Position numbers and translations under genes: made by a program
Notes under the pieces: model-generated
What the model was told of the DNA's origin: nothing
What the model saw: only the letters and a program-made list of their open reading frames with translations
Database searches by the model: none
Assembly (NCBI RefSeq): GCF_900142205.1
Contig: NZ_FRAA01000004.1
Span: forward strand, 186,001-250,000
DNA length: 64,000 nucleotides
Reading direction: 5' to 3'
DNA from: Reichenbachiella agariperforans
GTDB lineage: Bacteria > Bacteroidota > Bacteroidia > Cytophagales > Cyclobacteriaceae
Shown: positions 18,221-27,026 of the stretch, in pieces
Layout: every line of letters begins with the position of its first letter
How positions within the stretch are numbered: the stretch's first letter is position 1

Positions 18221-19114
18221 CTATATTTTATCAAGTAAATAGGCAATTTGCACGATAGGCAAATATAAAAAAGAACCGAACATGATTTTGAGCGCTGCCT
18301 TGTCTGAATTATCTCTCATAAGATTAAAACTCTGCGCTAAAAAACCCGCTCCACATACTGTAGCGATTATCGCTGAGTTGATTCCTGTAATCCCAAAATA
18401 AGCTGGCAACAATCCCAATGGCAACAAAAACAAGGTATACACCATGATATTGATTGCTGTATTCAAATCCTTTTCGCCCTTATTAGGTAGTAGTTTGAAG
18501 CCTGCCTTTTTATAATCTTTATCTCCCACCCAAGCTATCGCCCAAAAATGTGGGAACTGCCAGATGAACTGAATACCGTAAATAATCAATGCCTCATGGC
18601 CAATATATCCCGTAGAGGCAACCCAACCCAACAAAGGCGGTAATGCCCCAGGGATAGCCCCAACAAAGACAGCTATAGGCCCCACTCTTTTTAGCGGAGT
18701 ATAAACAAAACTATATAGCACCAATGATATGAATGACAACACCACCGTCAGTGGGTTAGTGGTCATATACAAAATCGCCAACCCCACTATGGCTACAAAA
18801 AAGGCAAATACTATGGCTTCCTTCTTTGTAATACTACCAGTAGGTAAGGGACGATTTTTGGTTCGCTCCATCATAGCGTCATACTCTACTTCTAACACCT
18901 GATTGATTGTAACCGATGCACCCGACACTAGAAAGCCTCCTAAAGACAACAACAGCAGTACACTCCAGTTAATATCGGAATGTGCCGCTAGTATATATCC
19001 AAAACCAGAAGAAAATGCCACCAAAAATGACAACCTAGGTTTCAACAATGCTATGTACAATGATATTTTTTGCATCCCACTCAACGTCACTATATCTGTA
19101 TCTATCTTATGCAT
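18221..19114 (-). CDS. ctaB: protoheme IX farnesyltransferase (heme O synthase)
   Basis: CtaB/CyoE adds a farnesyl group to heme B to give heme O, the precursor of heme A. This 297-residue UbiA-family enzyme has about nine spans. The prenyl-diphosphate/Mg-binding motif NQVLEVEYDAMMERTKNRPLP is visible, with the second aspartate-containing loop at WVGDKDYKKAGFKLLP. It begins one base after the ctaA stop, so heme O and heme A synthesis are encoded together within the oxidase operon that uses heme A. Confidence 0.96.
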   Translation of the reverse strand: MHKIDTDIVTLSGMQKISLYIALLKPRLSFLVAFSSGFGYILAAHSDINWSVLLLLSLGGFLVSGASVTINQVLEVEYDAMMERTKNRPLPTGSITKKEAIVFAFFVAIVGLAILYMTTNPLTVVLSFISLVLYSFVYTPLKRVGPIAVFVGAIPGALPPLLGWVASTGYIGHEALIIYGIQFIWQFPHFWAIAWVGDKDYKKAGFKLLPNKGEKDLNTAINIMVYTLFLLPLGLLPAYFGITGINSAIIATVCGAGFLAQSFNLMRDNSDKAALKIMFGSFLYLPIVQIAYLLDKI

Positions 19115-19115
19115 T

Positions 19116-20177
19116 TTACTCAGTCAAGTCTACAGACTTTTCACTTATTATTAAGTACAAAAAGTACTGAACGCCAAAGATAACAATAGCGAGCAGCAGA
19201 TGGACAGGTTGGATAAAATAAGGTAGTGCAAAATACGACAAAACGACTCCTGTCAAAATCTCCAATACTACCAAAAATAACAAACTCCACACCAAGTACT
19301 TGGAAGTCGAAAAATTCTCAATGCTCTTAGTCAAACGATAGATCAAGAAAGCATGCAAAAGCAGTAATATAATAGAGTAAGATCTGTGGATATAAAACAC
19401 AATCCCTAGATTTTCGATCCAGTCCCAACGATTCGCCTCTCCCAATGTGTCCGCAATTAGATCTACAGCTTCTCGAACTTGAGTCCCTAACAGTACTTGT
19501 GCAAAAAACAAAATCATGCAAAACAACAACAGTCTTCTCACTTTGGCAGGCTTGTAGCTTACCAGTCCCACAATCTTCGACTTTCCTATGTAAAAGCGAG
19601 TATAAATCAACAAAGCAATGAGCGCAATGGCCAAAACCATGTGGAACGTAATCAAGCCAGGCAACAAATTCGTACTAACGACTAAGGATCCCGTCCAGCC
19701 CTGAAAAACGACCAACACCAATGCGCCAAACGAGAGATAAAAAACCCGAGGATCTGACTTAAAAAACGTCAAAGTACTGACCACACAACAAATGATAAAT
19801 ATGCCAATCAAAACACCCGTCAACCGGTTCAGGTATTCAATCCAAGTTTTAGTAAAATTAAACTCTTGCTCTTTTTGAACCTTCTCACCTGCCACGACTT
19901 CCCGTGCCAGCTCATCCAACCCCAATCCCTCCAGTACCCTGGCAAGACGTTGATTTTTTTCTATGCGTTTCTCGGCATATATTTCCCTATAATTTTCAGG
20001 AAGTTCACTCACATGAGTCGGAGGCGTGTAAGCCCCGAAGCATTTTGGCCAATCAGGACACCCCATACCAGACCCTGTACTACGAACAATGCCGCCTACT
20101 AATATCAAAAAGTAAACGGCAATGATCGTAACTAAATTAAGTCTTCTAAAAAACCTTTTCTTAGGTTCTGTATTCAT
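19116..20177 (-). CDS. ctaA: heme A synthase, COX15/CtaA family
   Basis: This 353-residue membrane protein oxidises the C8 methyl group of heme O to give heme A. The N-terminal signature GGIVRSTGSGMGCPDWPKC is followed by the TPPTH segment. Two four-helix bundles follow, with heme-ligand histidines in TFHMVLAIAL, FYIHRSY and FIQPVHLLLA. An enlarged loop after the first span, with repeated basic and acidic residues, matches the longer Bacteroidota form. It lies three bases after ctaD and one before ctaB. Confidence 0.96.
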   Translation of the reverse strand: MNTEPKKRFFRRLNLVTIIAVYFLILVGGIVRSTGSGMGCPDWPKCFGAYTPPTHVSELPENYREIYAEKRIEKNQRLARVLEGLGLDELAREVVAGEKVQKEQEFNFTKTWIEYLNRLTGVLIGIFIICCVVSTLTFFKSDPRVFYLSFGALVLVVFQGWTGSLVVSTNLLPGLITFHMVLAIALIALLIYTRFYIGKSKIVGLVSYKPAKVRRLLLFCMILFFAQVLLGTQVREAVDLIADTLGEANRWDWIENLGIVFYIHRSYSIILLLLHAFLIYRLTKSIENFSTSKYLVWSLLFLVVLEILTGVVLSYFALPYFIQPVHLLLAIVIFGVQYFLYLIISEKSVDLTE

Positions 20178-20180
20178 TCA

Positions 20181-22022
20181 CTAGACCTTTTCATTCTTTG
20201 CTTCTTCAGCTTCATGAGGCAGGTTAGATTCAGGAGTATTAGTATAAGGAACGGTCTGCGGGATAAAATCAGACTCAGAACCAGGCTTACTATAATCATA
20301 AGGCCATCTGTATACCGTCGGTATTTCACCAGGCCAGTTACCGTGACCAGGCTCACGTGGTGTAGTCCATTCTAGTGTATTCGAATCCCAAGGGTTCAAA
20401 GACGCCTTCTTACCTCTATACATGCTATAGAAGAAGTTGAACAAGAAGATAAACTGTGCACCAAATGTACAAATTGCTGCTACACTCACGAACATGTTGA
20501 GATCTGCAAAATCTGAGAACGCATCAAAGTTGGTGAATGAATAATATCGTCTAGGAAATCCAGCTATACCAATGTAATGCAATGGGAAGAACACAAGGTA
20601 CACTCCTATAAATGTCAACCAGAAATGGATATACCCCAATTTCTCATCCATCATACGACCAAACATCTTAGGATACCAGTGATAAATACCTGCCACCATA
20701 CCAAAGAATGCCGAACTACCCATCACAAGGTGAAAGTGAGCTACTACAAAATAGGTGTCATGTAAGAATATATCCAGAGCAGAGTTCCCTAAGAAGATAC
20801 CTGTGACACCCCCAGAGATAAACAAAGAAACCAATCCGATAGAGAACAGCATTGCTGATGTAAATCGAATATTACCTTGCCACAGCGTAGTTATATAGTT
20901 AAAAGATTTAATTGCTGAAGGAACAGCAATAATCAAGGTCAAAATCATAAAGATAGACCCCAAGAACGGGCTCATACCTGTCACAAACATATGGTGAGCC
21001 CATACGACAAAAGACAGAATGCCAATACCCATCAAAGAACCAATCATTGCTCTATAACCAAAGATCGGCTTTCTTGAGTTAGTAGATATAATCTCAGAAG
21101 TAATACCCAATGCAGGCATAATAATAATGTAAACCTCTGGGTGACCTAGAAACCAGAACAAGTGCTGGAACAAGATCGGGCTACCACCCGAATTAGGCAA
21201 TGCCTCTCCTCCGATGAATATGTCTGACAAATAAAAACTAGTACCAAATGATCTATCAAATACCAATAGTAATGCAGCAGCCACCAATACAGGAAACGAC
21301 AACAAACCTAGAATAGCAGTTAAGAAAAACGCCCAGATCGTCAAAGGCATTTTCGTAAAGGACATCCCTTTGGTTCTCAAGTTGATAATCGTACTGATAT
21401 AATTGATACCACCTAGTAGCTGCGAAGCAATAAAGAACACCATAGACACCAACCACAGCGTCATACCTAGACCAGATCCAGATATAGCCTGAGGCAACGC
21501 ACTCAACGGTGGATAAATTGTCCACCCCCCTGCAGCAGGTCCTGTAGAAATGAAAAGTGAGATAAACATGATCACACTAGACAACATAAAGAACCAAAAC
21601 GACAGCATGTTCATAAACCCTGAAGCCATATCTCTTGCCCCTATCTGTAGCGGAATCAAGAAATTACTAAACGTACCACTCAACCCAGCCGTCAACACAA
21701 AGAATACCATAATGGTACCATGCATAGTGACCAAAGCTAGATAAAACTCTGTATCGATTTTACCTGATTCGGTGATCCATCCACCTAATAGTGGTCTCAA
21801 CCACTCTAAGTTCATGTCAGGGAAACCCAATTGCAATCTGAAGATGATAGATAAACCACCACCTATAATCGCCCAAAAAATACCTGCAATCAAAAACTGC
21901 TTACCAATGACTTTATGATCTTGTGAGAAAATATAATTCGTCACAAAATTGCCATGATGCTCATGATCATCATGCGCTGCATGTTCTACATGCTCATCTA
22001 ATTGTACTTCAGTAACTGCCAT
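20181..22022 (-). CDS. ctaD: cytochrome c oxidase subunit I
   Basis: This is the catalytic subunit of an aa3-type heme-copper oxidase, about 613 residues and 12 spans. The ligand histidines are visible: heme a His in TMHGTIMVFF, CuB/Tyr in GHPEVYI, the HH pair in VVWAHHMF, and heme ligands in HDTYFVVAHFHLVMG. The tyrosine of HPEVY indicates an A-type oxidase. I start it at the ATG at 22022 (AVTEVQ), since the upstream residues overlap the ctaC 3' end. The N-terminal tail before the first span is unusually histidine-rich (HVEHAAHDDHEHH). Confidence 0.97.
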   Translation of the reverse strand: MAVTEVQLDEHVEHAAHDDHEHHGNFVTNYIFSQDHKVIGKQFLIAGIFWAIIGGGLSIIFRLQLGFPDMNLEWLRPLLGGWITESGKIDTEFYLALVTMHGTIMVFFVLTAGLSGTFSNFLIPLQIGARDMASGFMNMLSFWFFMLSSVIMFISLFISTGPAAGGWTIYPPLSALPQAISGSGLGMTLWLVSMVFFIASQLLGGINYISTIINLRTKGMSFTKMPLTIWAFFLTAILGLLSFPVLVAAALLLVFDRSFGTSFYLSDIFIGGEALPNSGGSPILFQHLFWFLGHPEVYIIIMPALGITSEIISTNSRKPIFGYRAMIGSLMGIGILSFVVWAHHMFVTGMSPFLGSIFMILTLIIAVPSAIKSFNYITTLWQGNIRFTSAMLFSIGLVSLFISGGVTGIFLGNSALDIFLHDTYFVVAHFHLVMGSSAFFGMVAGIYHWYPKMFGRMMDEKLGYIHFWLTFIGVYLVFFPLHYIGIAGFPRRYYSFTNFDAFSDFADLNMFVSVAAICTFGAQFIFLFNFFYSMYRGKKASLNPWDSNTLEWTTPREPGHGNWPGEIPTVYRWPYDYSKPGSESDFIPQTVPYTNTPESNLPHEAEEAKNEKV

Positions 22023-22032
22023 ATCTCTTCTA

Positions 22033-23088
22033 TTATAGTGAAGCTTGCGCTTCCTCAATCTCTTCTTTTGCTGCCTCAGTCACTACAGGACTAGCAGGTT
22101 GTAAACTTGATAAATATTCAGGATTCTTAGACAACCAAGATTTCTGTGAAGCTTTCCACTTTTCATACTCAGCTGGCTCATCTACCACTATAGTTGCTCT
22201 CATCGCAAAATGTCCTTTTCCACAAATCTTGTTACAAACAAGCTCATAGGTAAAATCTGGATTACCCGTCTCCTCTGCCATATCAGCAGTTGACTTAGTG
22301 GGTACGAACCAAAACTGTGTCGGCATTCCTGGCACAGCATTCATCTGCAATCTAAAGTGAGGTACATATACACTATGAATCACATCTCTTGCACGTATCT
22401 TAAACAATACAGGCTTCCCTTTAGGAATATGAATCTCTCTAGGAATAAAATCATCCTTTGAAAACTGGTTGGTAAAATCGACTCCCATTTGGTTCTCAAA
22501 ATCGATCAATTTGTAATCATAAGGGCCGAGTTTTCCATCCGCTCCAGGATATCGAGATGCCCATGCATATTGGTATCCCATGATCTCAATGACTTCTGCA
22601 TTATCAGGTGCTTGATCCGTGATCTTTACCCAAGCTCTAAAACCATCAAAAATCAACAGTGCCAAAACGATCGCTGGTACTACTGTCCATATCAACTCCA
22701 ACTTGTCATTGTGCGGATAAAACTTCGCAGTATTACCCGCTTTGTGTTGGTAGCGGTATGCAAACCAAAACAATACGATATGTGTGAGGATAAACGCTGC
22801 AGTAGTCACTGCAGTAGTGATCCAGAAAAGTTTAAAAGTAACCTCTCCGTGCTCAGAAGCAACAGGTACAGTATATCTATCAAACTGCGTGTAAGAATAT
22901 CCAAAGAACAAAACGATACCGCCGATCAAGAATACAAGAAACAGTGCGGCATTCACCTTATTACTCTTCCCTAAAGACTCTCCGTCTTTGTTTCCTCTTA
23001 CTACTTGTACCAGCGTATGGGCTCTAAATATGGTGACCAATATGGCCCCTATTAGAATAACCGATACTAAGATTACAAAATTCAACAT
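22033..23088 (-). CDS. ctaC: cytochrome c oxidase subunit II
   Basis: This 351-residue subunit carries the dinuclear CuA centre that takes electrons from cytochrome c. It has three N-terminal spans, one more than the usual two, then a periplasmic cupredoxin domain with the CuA ligands CNKICGKGHFAM and the upstream His in DVIHSVYVPHFR. No CxxCH motif follows, so there is no fused cytochrome c domain; this is an aa3 rather than caa3 type. The C-terminus is acidic. It lies between actF and ctaD in a continuous operon. Confidence 0.97.
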   Translation of the reverse strand: MLNFVILVSVILIGAILVTIFRAHTLVQVVRGNKDGESLGKSNKVNAALFLVFLIGGIVLFFGYSYTQFDRYTVPVASEHGEVTFKLFWITTAVTTAAFILTHIVLFWFAYRYQHKAGNTAKFYPHNDKLELIWTVVPAIVLALLIFDGFRAWVKITDQAPDNAEVIEIMGYQYAWASRYPGADGKLGPYDYKLIDFENQMGVDFTNQFSKDDFIPREIHIPKGKPVLFKIRARDVIHSVYVPHFRLQMNAVPGMPTQFWFVPTKSTADMAEETGNPDFTYELVCNKICGKGHFAMRATIVVDEPAEYEKWKASQKSWLSKNPEYLSSLQPASPVVTEAAKEEIEEAQASL

Positions 23089-23123
23089 GCCTATTATTTA
23101 TATATTAATGTCTTATTTATCTA

Positions 23124-24449
23124 CTAAATGTGGTGATGCAAAGTCTCATTGTACATCGGGTGATTCTTTGCAACCAAAGGATATTTAGCCAAAGAATGTA
23201 GTACAACATACACGAATGCAGATGCATAAATCATCATCATTCCCACTTCTAAGAATCCAAAATCCCCGTTCTCTTTCAATACACCTGGTGTAATCATCAA
23301 GTAGAAATCGAACCAGTGTCCAACCAAAACGATTGGGCAAACAACTTTCAAAATTCTAGCGTGTCTTTTTGACTGTCTTGTCATCAACAACAAGAATGGC
23401 AGCACAAAATTAACAACCAAGTTCATAAAGAAAATCTTAGAGTAAAAATCACTTTTCAAACGCTCTACAAAGTAAATAGTCTCCTCTGGAATGTTCGCAT
23501 AATAAATCAAAAGGAACTGTGAGAACCAGATATACGTCCAGAAAATACTAAAACCCCAGACGAACTTCCCTAAATCGTGCAAGTGATTTGCATTCACTAC
23601 AGAAAGGTATCCTTTGTCCTTTAGTAGAATAGCTACGAATGCAATGAAAGCCAATCCTGATACCCACCAACTCGCAAATACATACCAGCCAAACATAGTA
23701 GAGAACCAGTGTGGGTCAATAGACATCACCCAATCCCATGCAGCGATTGATGAAGAGTAACCGAAGAATACAATAAACACTGCTGACAAACCAACAAGCT
23801 TCTTCCATCTGTTGACGCCTCCTTCAATATCCTCGGCCAACATGTGCTTTCTTATTTGTAGAAACAGTACATACCACACACCAAAGAACAACACCATTCT
23901 ACCCATGTAGAACCCGAAGTTTAGGTATCCTTTTTTATCATTAATAATTGCATCAAAATCTGGGCTATTCACATCGTACAATGAAGCATGTGTCCAGTGA
24001 AACAATTCGTGGTTAGACAACAACCAAACAACTGCCATCAAAACACCTGCTATCGGCAACCAGCTTGCCATAGCCATTGGAATTCTTTTCACACCTACAG
24101 ACCAACCTGCCTGTGCGACATATTGAATACAAATAAAGAATACGCCTATGATCGCCAGACCTGTAAAGAACAGATTGTTGATCCAAAGGTTAGCCTTCAA
24201 TCTATGTGTCCAGTGGTATCCACCATGATGCTCTCCAGCAGCCTCAGCACCGTGTTCGTCATGTGCAGCTACGGCGTGATCACCATGTGATGCGGCAGCT
24301 TCTACAACGTGATCTGTACCGTGTGCGTCATGATGTCCACCTGAGTTCATTAAGATAACTCCCAAAACAGCTAAGACTATCCCCACTGCTAGGACAATAA
24401 AAATGTTCTTTTTAGCTCCTGCTGAAAATATATATTTTTCGTCGCTCAT
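23124..24449 (-). CDS. actF: alternative complex III subunit ActF
   Basis: ActF is one of the two multi-span, quinone-site-type subunits of alternative complex III. This 441-residue protein has about ten spans and the conserved aromatic segments ELFHWTHASLYDV and WDWVMSIDPHWFSTMFGWYVFASWW-like (shorter here). It aligns in type with ActC but lacks a separate NrfD annotation. After the first span it carries a long histidine-rich loop (GGHHDAHG, HGDHAV, EHHGGYHW). Gene order actABCDEF is complete and ActF directly precedes the oxidase genes. Confidence 0.94.
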   Translation of the reverse strand: MSDEKYIFSAGAKKNIFIVLAVGIVLAVLGVILMNSGGHHDAHGTDHVVEAAASHGDHAVAAHDEHGAEAAGEHHGGYHWTHRLKANLWINNLFFTGLAIIGVFFICIQYVAQAGWSVGVKRIPMAMASWLPIAGVLMAVVWLLSNHELFHWTHASLYDVNSPDFDAIINDKKGYLNFGFYMGRMVLFFGVWYVLFLQIRKHMLAEDIEGGVNRWKKLVGLSAVFIVFFGYSSSIAAWDWVMSIDPHWFSTMFGWYVFASWWVSGLAFIAFVAILLKDKGYLSVVNANHLHDLGKFVWGFSIFWTYIWFSQFLLIYYANIPEETIYFVERLKSDFYSKIFFMNLVVNFVLPFLLLMTRQSKRHARILKVVCPIVLVGHWFDFYLMITPGVLKENGDFGFLEVGMMMIYASAFVYVVLHSLAKYPLVAKNHPMYNETLHHHI

Positions 24450-24470
24450 CTTACTTTACTATTTTAAGAA

Positions 24471-25094
24471 TTATTGATTTTGTAGCGTTTGAACATAACG
24501 AACGATTTTCCATCGTTCCTCTATACTGAGCTGCGAAGCATGTGAGCCCATTCTGCCTTTACCGTGTGTAATCACGTGGAAGATGTGCCCCTCTGGCTTA
24601 TCTTTCACAGCACGTGAAGTATATGGAGTTACCCCTTTGAATTTTTGTCCTACAGGACCATCACCCAAACCAGCATCACCATGACAGTGCCAACAAAACC
24701 TTGTGAACAATACTTTCCCTTCTGCCAAAATCTCATCCGTCTCTGGCAATGGGTTCTTCATAACCTCACCCGCCAATTCGATAGAATCCTTAGGGATTCT
24801 ATACGGTAGAGAGCTTCCTCTTCTGACCGTATTAGCTACTGGCTCACGCATGTTCATTGTATGTGGATTGTTAGGGTTGGATGTGTAAAACTCAGCCTCT
24901 CCACCTTCATGTGAAGTCAACCATCTACCAGCCTCTGTATCTGTGACCTGAACCAACCCCTCGTAAGGAACTGAGTGATACATCTGGGGAGCATACTCCA
25001 CCCCAGTATTATCGACACCAGCCGCACAAGACGTCATGATATACGCTCCTGCTACGATGGCAATTCCTTTTATATATGTATTCAATTTCATCAT
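24471..25094 (-). CDS. actE: alternative complex III monoheme cytochrome c lipoprotein ActE
   Basis: This 207-residue protein has a lipoprotein signal (AYIMTSCAAG) that would anchor it on the periplasmic face. A cytochrome c domain follows with one CxxCH motif, CWHCHGDAG, and a likely axial methionine in GRMGSHASQL. It is the electron exit subunit of alternative complex III in known structures. The stop lies 21 bases before actF. The spacer after ActD is 24 bases, consistent with one operon. Confidence 0.95.
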   Translation of the reverse strand: MMKLNTYIKGIAIVAGAYIMTSCAAGVDNTGVEYAPQMYHSVPYEGLVQVTDTEAGRWLTSHEGGEAEFYTSNPNNPHTMNMREPVANTVRRGSSLPYRIPKDSIELAGEVMKNPLPETDEILAEGKVLFTRFCWHCHGDAGLGDGPVGQKFKGVTPYTSRAVKDKPEGHIFHVITHGKGRMGSHASQLSIEERWKIVRYVQTLQNQ

Positions 25095-25118
25095 TTCGTA
25101 ATTTCGACTCCAGTTGAA

Positions 25119-25646
25119 TTATTCAAAACTTTTGTTATTGACTTCTTGCGCACCTGATGCGGCAAGAGCCTTCTTGATTTCTTCTTCGCTCATGCTATTC
25201 TTATCAAGATCCACAGCGACGATGTGTTTATCATCCGTGATTCTCAAATCAAATATTCTTGGCTTAGCCCATGGTTTCAGGTTGCTCACTACGAAGAAAG
25301 TACCACACATACCAAAAGCACCCAAGAGCACTGTCAACTCAAATGTCACAGGTATGAAGGTAGGGAATGGAAAGAAATCCTTACCCCCGATAATCATCGG
25401 CCAATCAAAAGTCATCATACCAATCTGCATCGTCAAAGCCAGAGTAGTACCCAATAACCCGAAAATAAATGCTGCTACTGACAATCTCGATCCTTTGTAT
25501 CCCAAAACATCATCTATTCCATGAACTGGAAATGGAGAGAATACTTCGTAAATCTTCACTCCGCTTTGACGTACATCCTTGATTGCCTTTAGCAACAAGT
25601 CCTCGTCATCATATACACCAAGTACAAAATTCTTATTTCCGCTCAT
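25119..25646 (-). CDS. actD: alternative complex III subunit ActD (DUF3341)
   Basis: This 175-residue protein belongs to DUF3341. The N-terminal cytoplasmic part (FVLGVYDDEDLLLKAIK) resembles a small ferredoxin-like fold. Two membrane spans follow and are characteristic: LSVAAFIFGLLGTTLAL and FIPVTFELTVLLGAFGM, with the conserved TFDWPMIIGGK loop between. ActD supports the complex and has no cofactor of its own. It starts one base after the actC stop. Confidence 0.95.
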   Translation of the reverse strand: MSGNKNFVLGVYDDEDLLLKAIKDVRQSGVKIYEVFSPFPVHGIDDVLGYKGSRLSVAAFIFGLLGTTLALTMQIGMMTFDWPMIIGGKDFFPFPTFIPVTFELTVLLGAFGMCGTFFVVSNLKPWAKPRIFDLRITDDKHIVAVDLDKNSMSEEEIKKALAASGAQEVNNKSFE

Positions 25647-25647
25647 T

Positions 25648-27012
25648 TTATTTGTCAGTTTTTTCTCCAGTAGCTTTTACAATACTTTTCACCTCTGCCA
25701 TGTTGATCACTGGGAAGAACTTAGCAAATAGGAAGAAAAGAGTAAAGAACAATCCGAAAGTGAAAATATAAACCCCCATATCTACCCAAGTCGGATAGAA
25801 CATTGCCCAAGATGAAGGCAAGAAATCTCTGTGTAGTGATGTCACAATAATGACAAATCGCTCAAACCACATTCCGATGTTTACGATGATCGAGATTACG
25901 AAAGTTGCCGCGATGTTGGTTCTGATTTTCTTGAACCAAAATAACTGTGGAGAGATCACATTACAGGTCATCATCGACCAGTATGCCCAAGCATAGGGGC
26001 CACTCACCCTGTTCAAGAAAGCATACTGCTCTCCTTCGACACCTGAATACCATGCAATGAAAAGCTCCGTGATATATGCTACCCCAACAATAGAACCTGT
26101 CACCATGATAATGATGTTCATCAGCTCCATGTGTTCCATGGTAATATAATCTTCCAATTTATAAACCTTTCTTGTCACCAAGAGAAGCGTCAATACCATC
26201 GCAAAACCTGAAAAGATCGCTCCTGCCACAAAGTAGGGAGGAAAAATCGTCGTATGCCAACCTGGTATTACTGACGTAGCAAAGTCAAAAGATACAATCG
26301 TGTGTACCGATAGTACAAGTGGTGTAGCCAAACCTGCCAACACCAAAGCGACAGTTTCATATCTAGACCAAGTCTTCGCTGCACCATCCCATCCGAAACT
26401 CAAGGTTCCGTAGATTTTTTGTCTAAGTCCCGTTGCTCTATCTCTAATCGTAGCAAAATCAGGAATCAACCCGATATACCAGAAAACAAGTGAAACAGAG
26501 AAATATGTAGAAATCGCAAATACGTCCCATAAAAGCGGTGAGTTAAAGTTCACCCAAAGAGAACCGTATGTATTAGGTAGTGGAAGAGCCCAAAGCGCAC
26601 CAATCCATGGTCTACCCATGTGAAGTAATGGAAACTGCAAGGCACATATAACGGCAAAAATCGTCATCGCCTCTGCCGCTCTATTGATCGACATTCTCCA
26701 TCGCTGTCTGAAAAGCAACAAAATCGCTGAAATCAAAGTCCCTGCGTGACCGATACCTACCCACCACACGAAGTTGGTAATATCCCAGGCCCAGCCTACA
26801 GTTTTATTCAATCCCCAGCTACCAATTCCATCCCATACCAAACGGAATACAGCATAAGCGCCGAAGGTCAACAAGCCCAGCGATATCGCCATGGCCAACA
26901 ACCAAGACTTGGCTGGTTTCTCCTCTACTCTTTTGCATATGTCGTCAGTTACGTCGTGAACTGTTTTACCACCCGTGACGAGCGGTTTACGAACTACTGC
27001 TTCTGCGTGCAT
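25648..27012 (-). CDS. actC: alternative complex III NrfD-like quinol subunit ActC
   Basis: This 454-residue polytopic protein is the NrfD/PsrC-type subunit that holds the quinol oxidation site of alternative complex III. It has about ten spans, with the conserved [20 protein letters not shown]-type segment and HMGRPW following. [18 protein letters not shown] and the [18 protein letters not shown] loop are typical of ActC. It is placed between ActB and ActD with spacers of 1-14 bases. Confidence 0.96.
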   Translation of the reverse strand: MHAEAVVRKPLVTGGKTVHDVTDDICKRVEEKPAKSWLLAMAISLGLLTFGAYAVFRLVWDGIGSWGLNKTVGWAWDITNFVWWVGIGHAGTLISAILLLFRQRWRMSINRAAEAMTIFAVICALQFPLLHMGRPWIGALWALPLPNTYGSLWVNFNSPLLWDVFAISTYFSVSLVFWYIGLIPDFATIRDRATGLRQKIYGTLSFGWDGAAKTWSRYETVALVLAGLATPLVLSVHTIVSFDFATSVIPGWHTTIFPPYFVAGAIFSGFAMVLTLLLVTRKVYKLEDYITMEHMELMNIIIMVTGSIVGVAYITELFIAWYSGVEGEQYAFLNRVSGPYAWAYWSMMTCNVISPQLFWFKKIRTNIAATFVISIIVNIGMWFERFVIIVTSLHRDFLPSSWAMFYPTWVDMGVYIFTFGLFFTLFFLFAKFFPVINMAEVKSIVKATGEKTDK

Positions 27013-27026
27013 ATTAATCTAATTTA

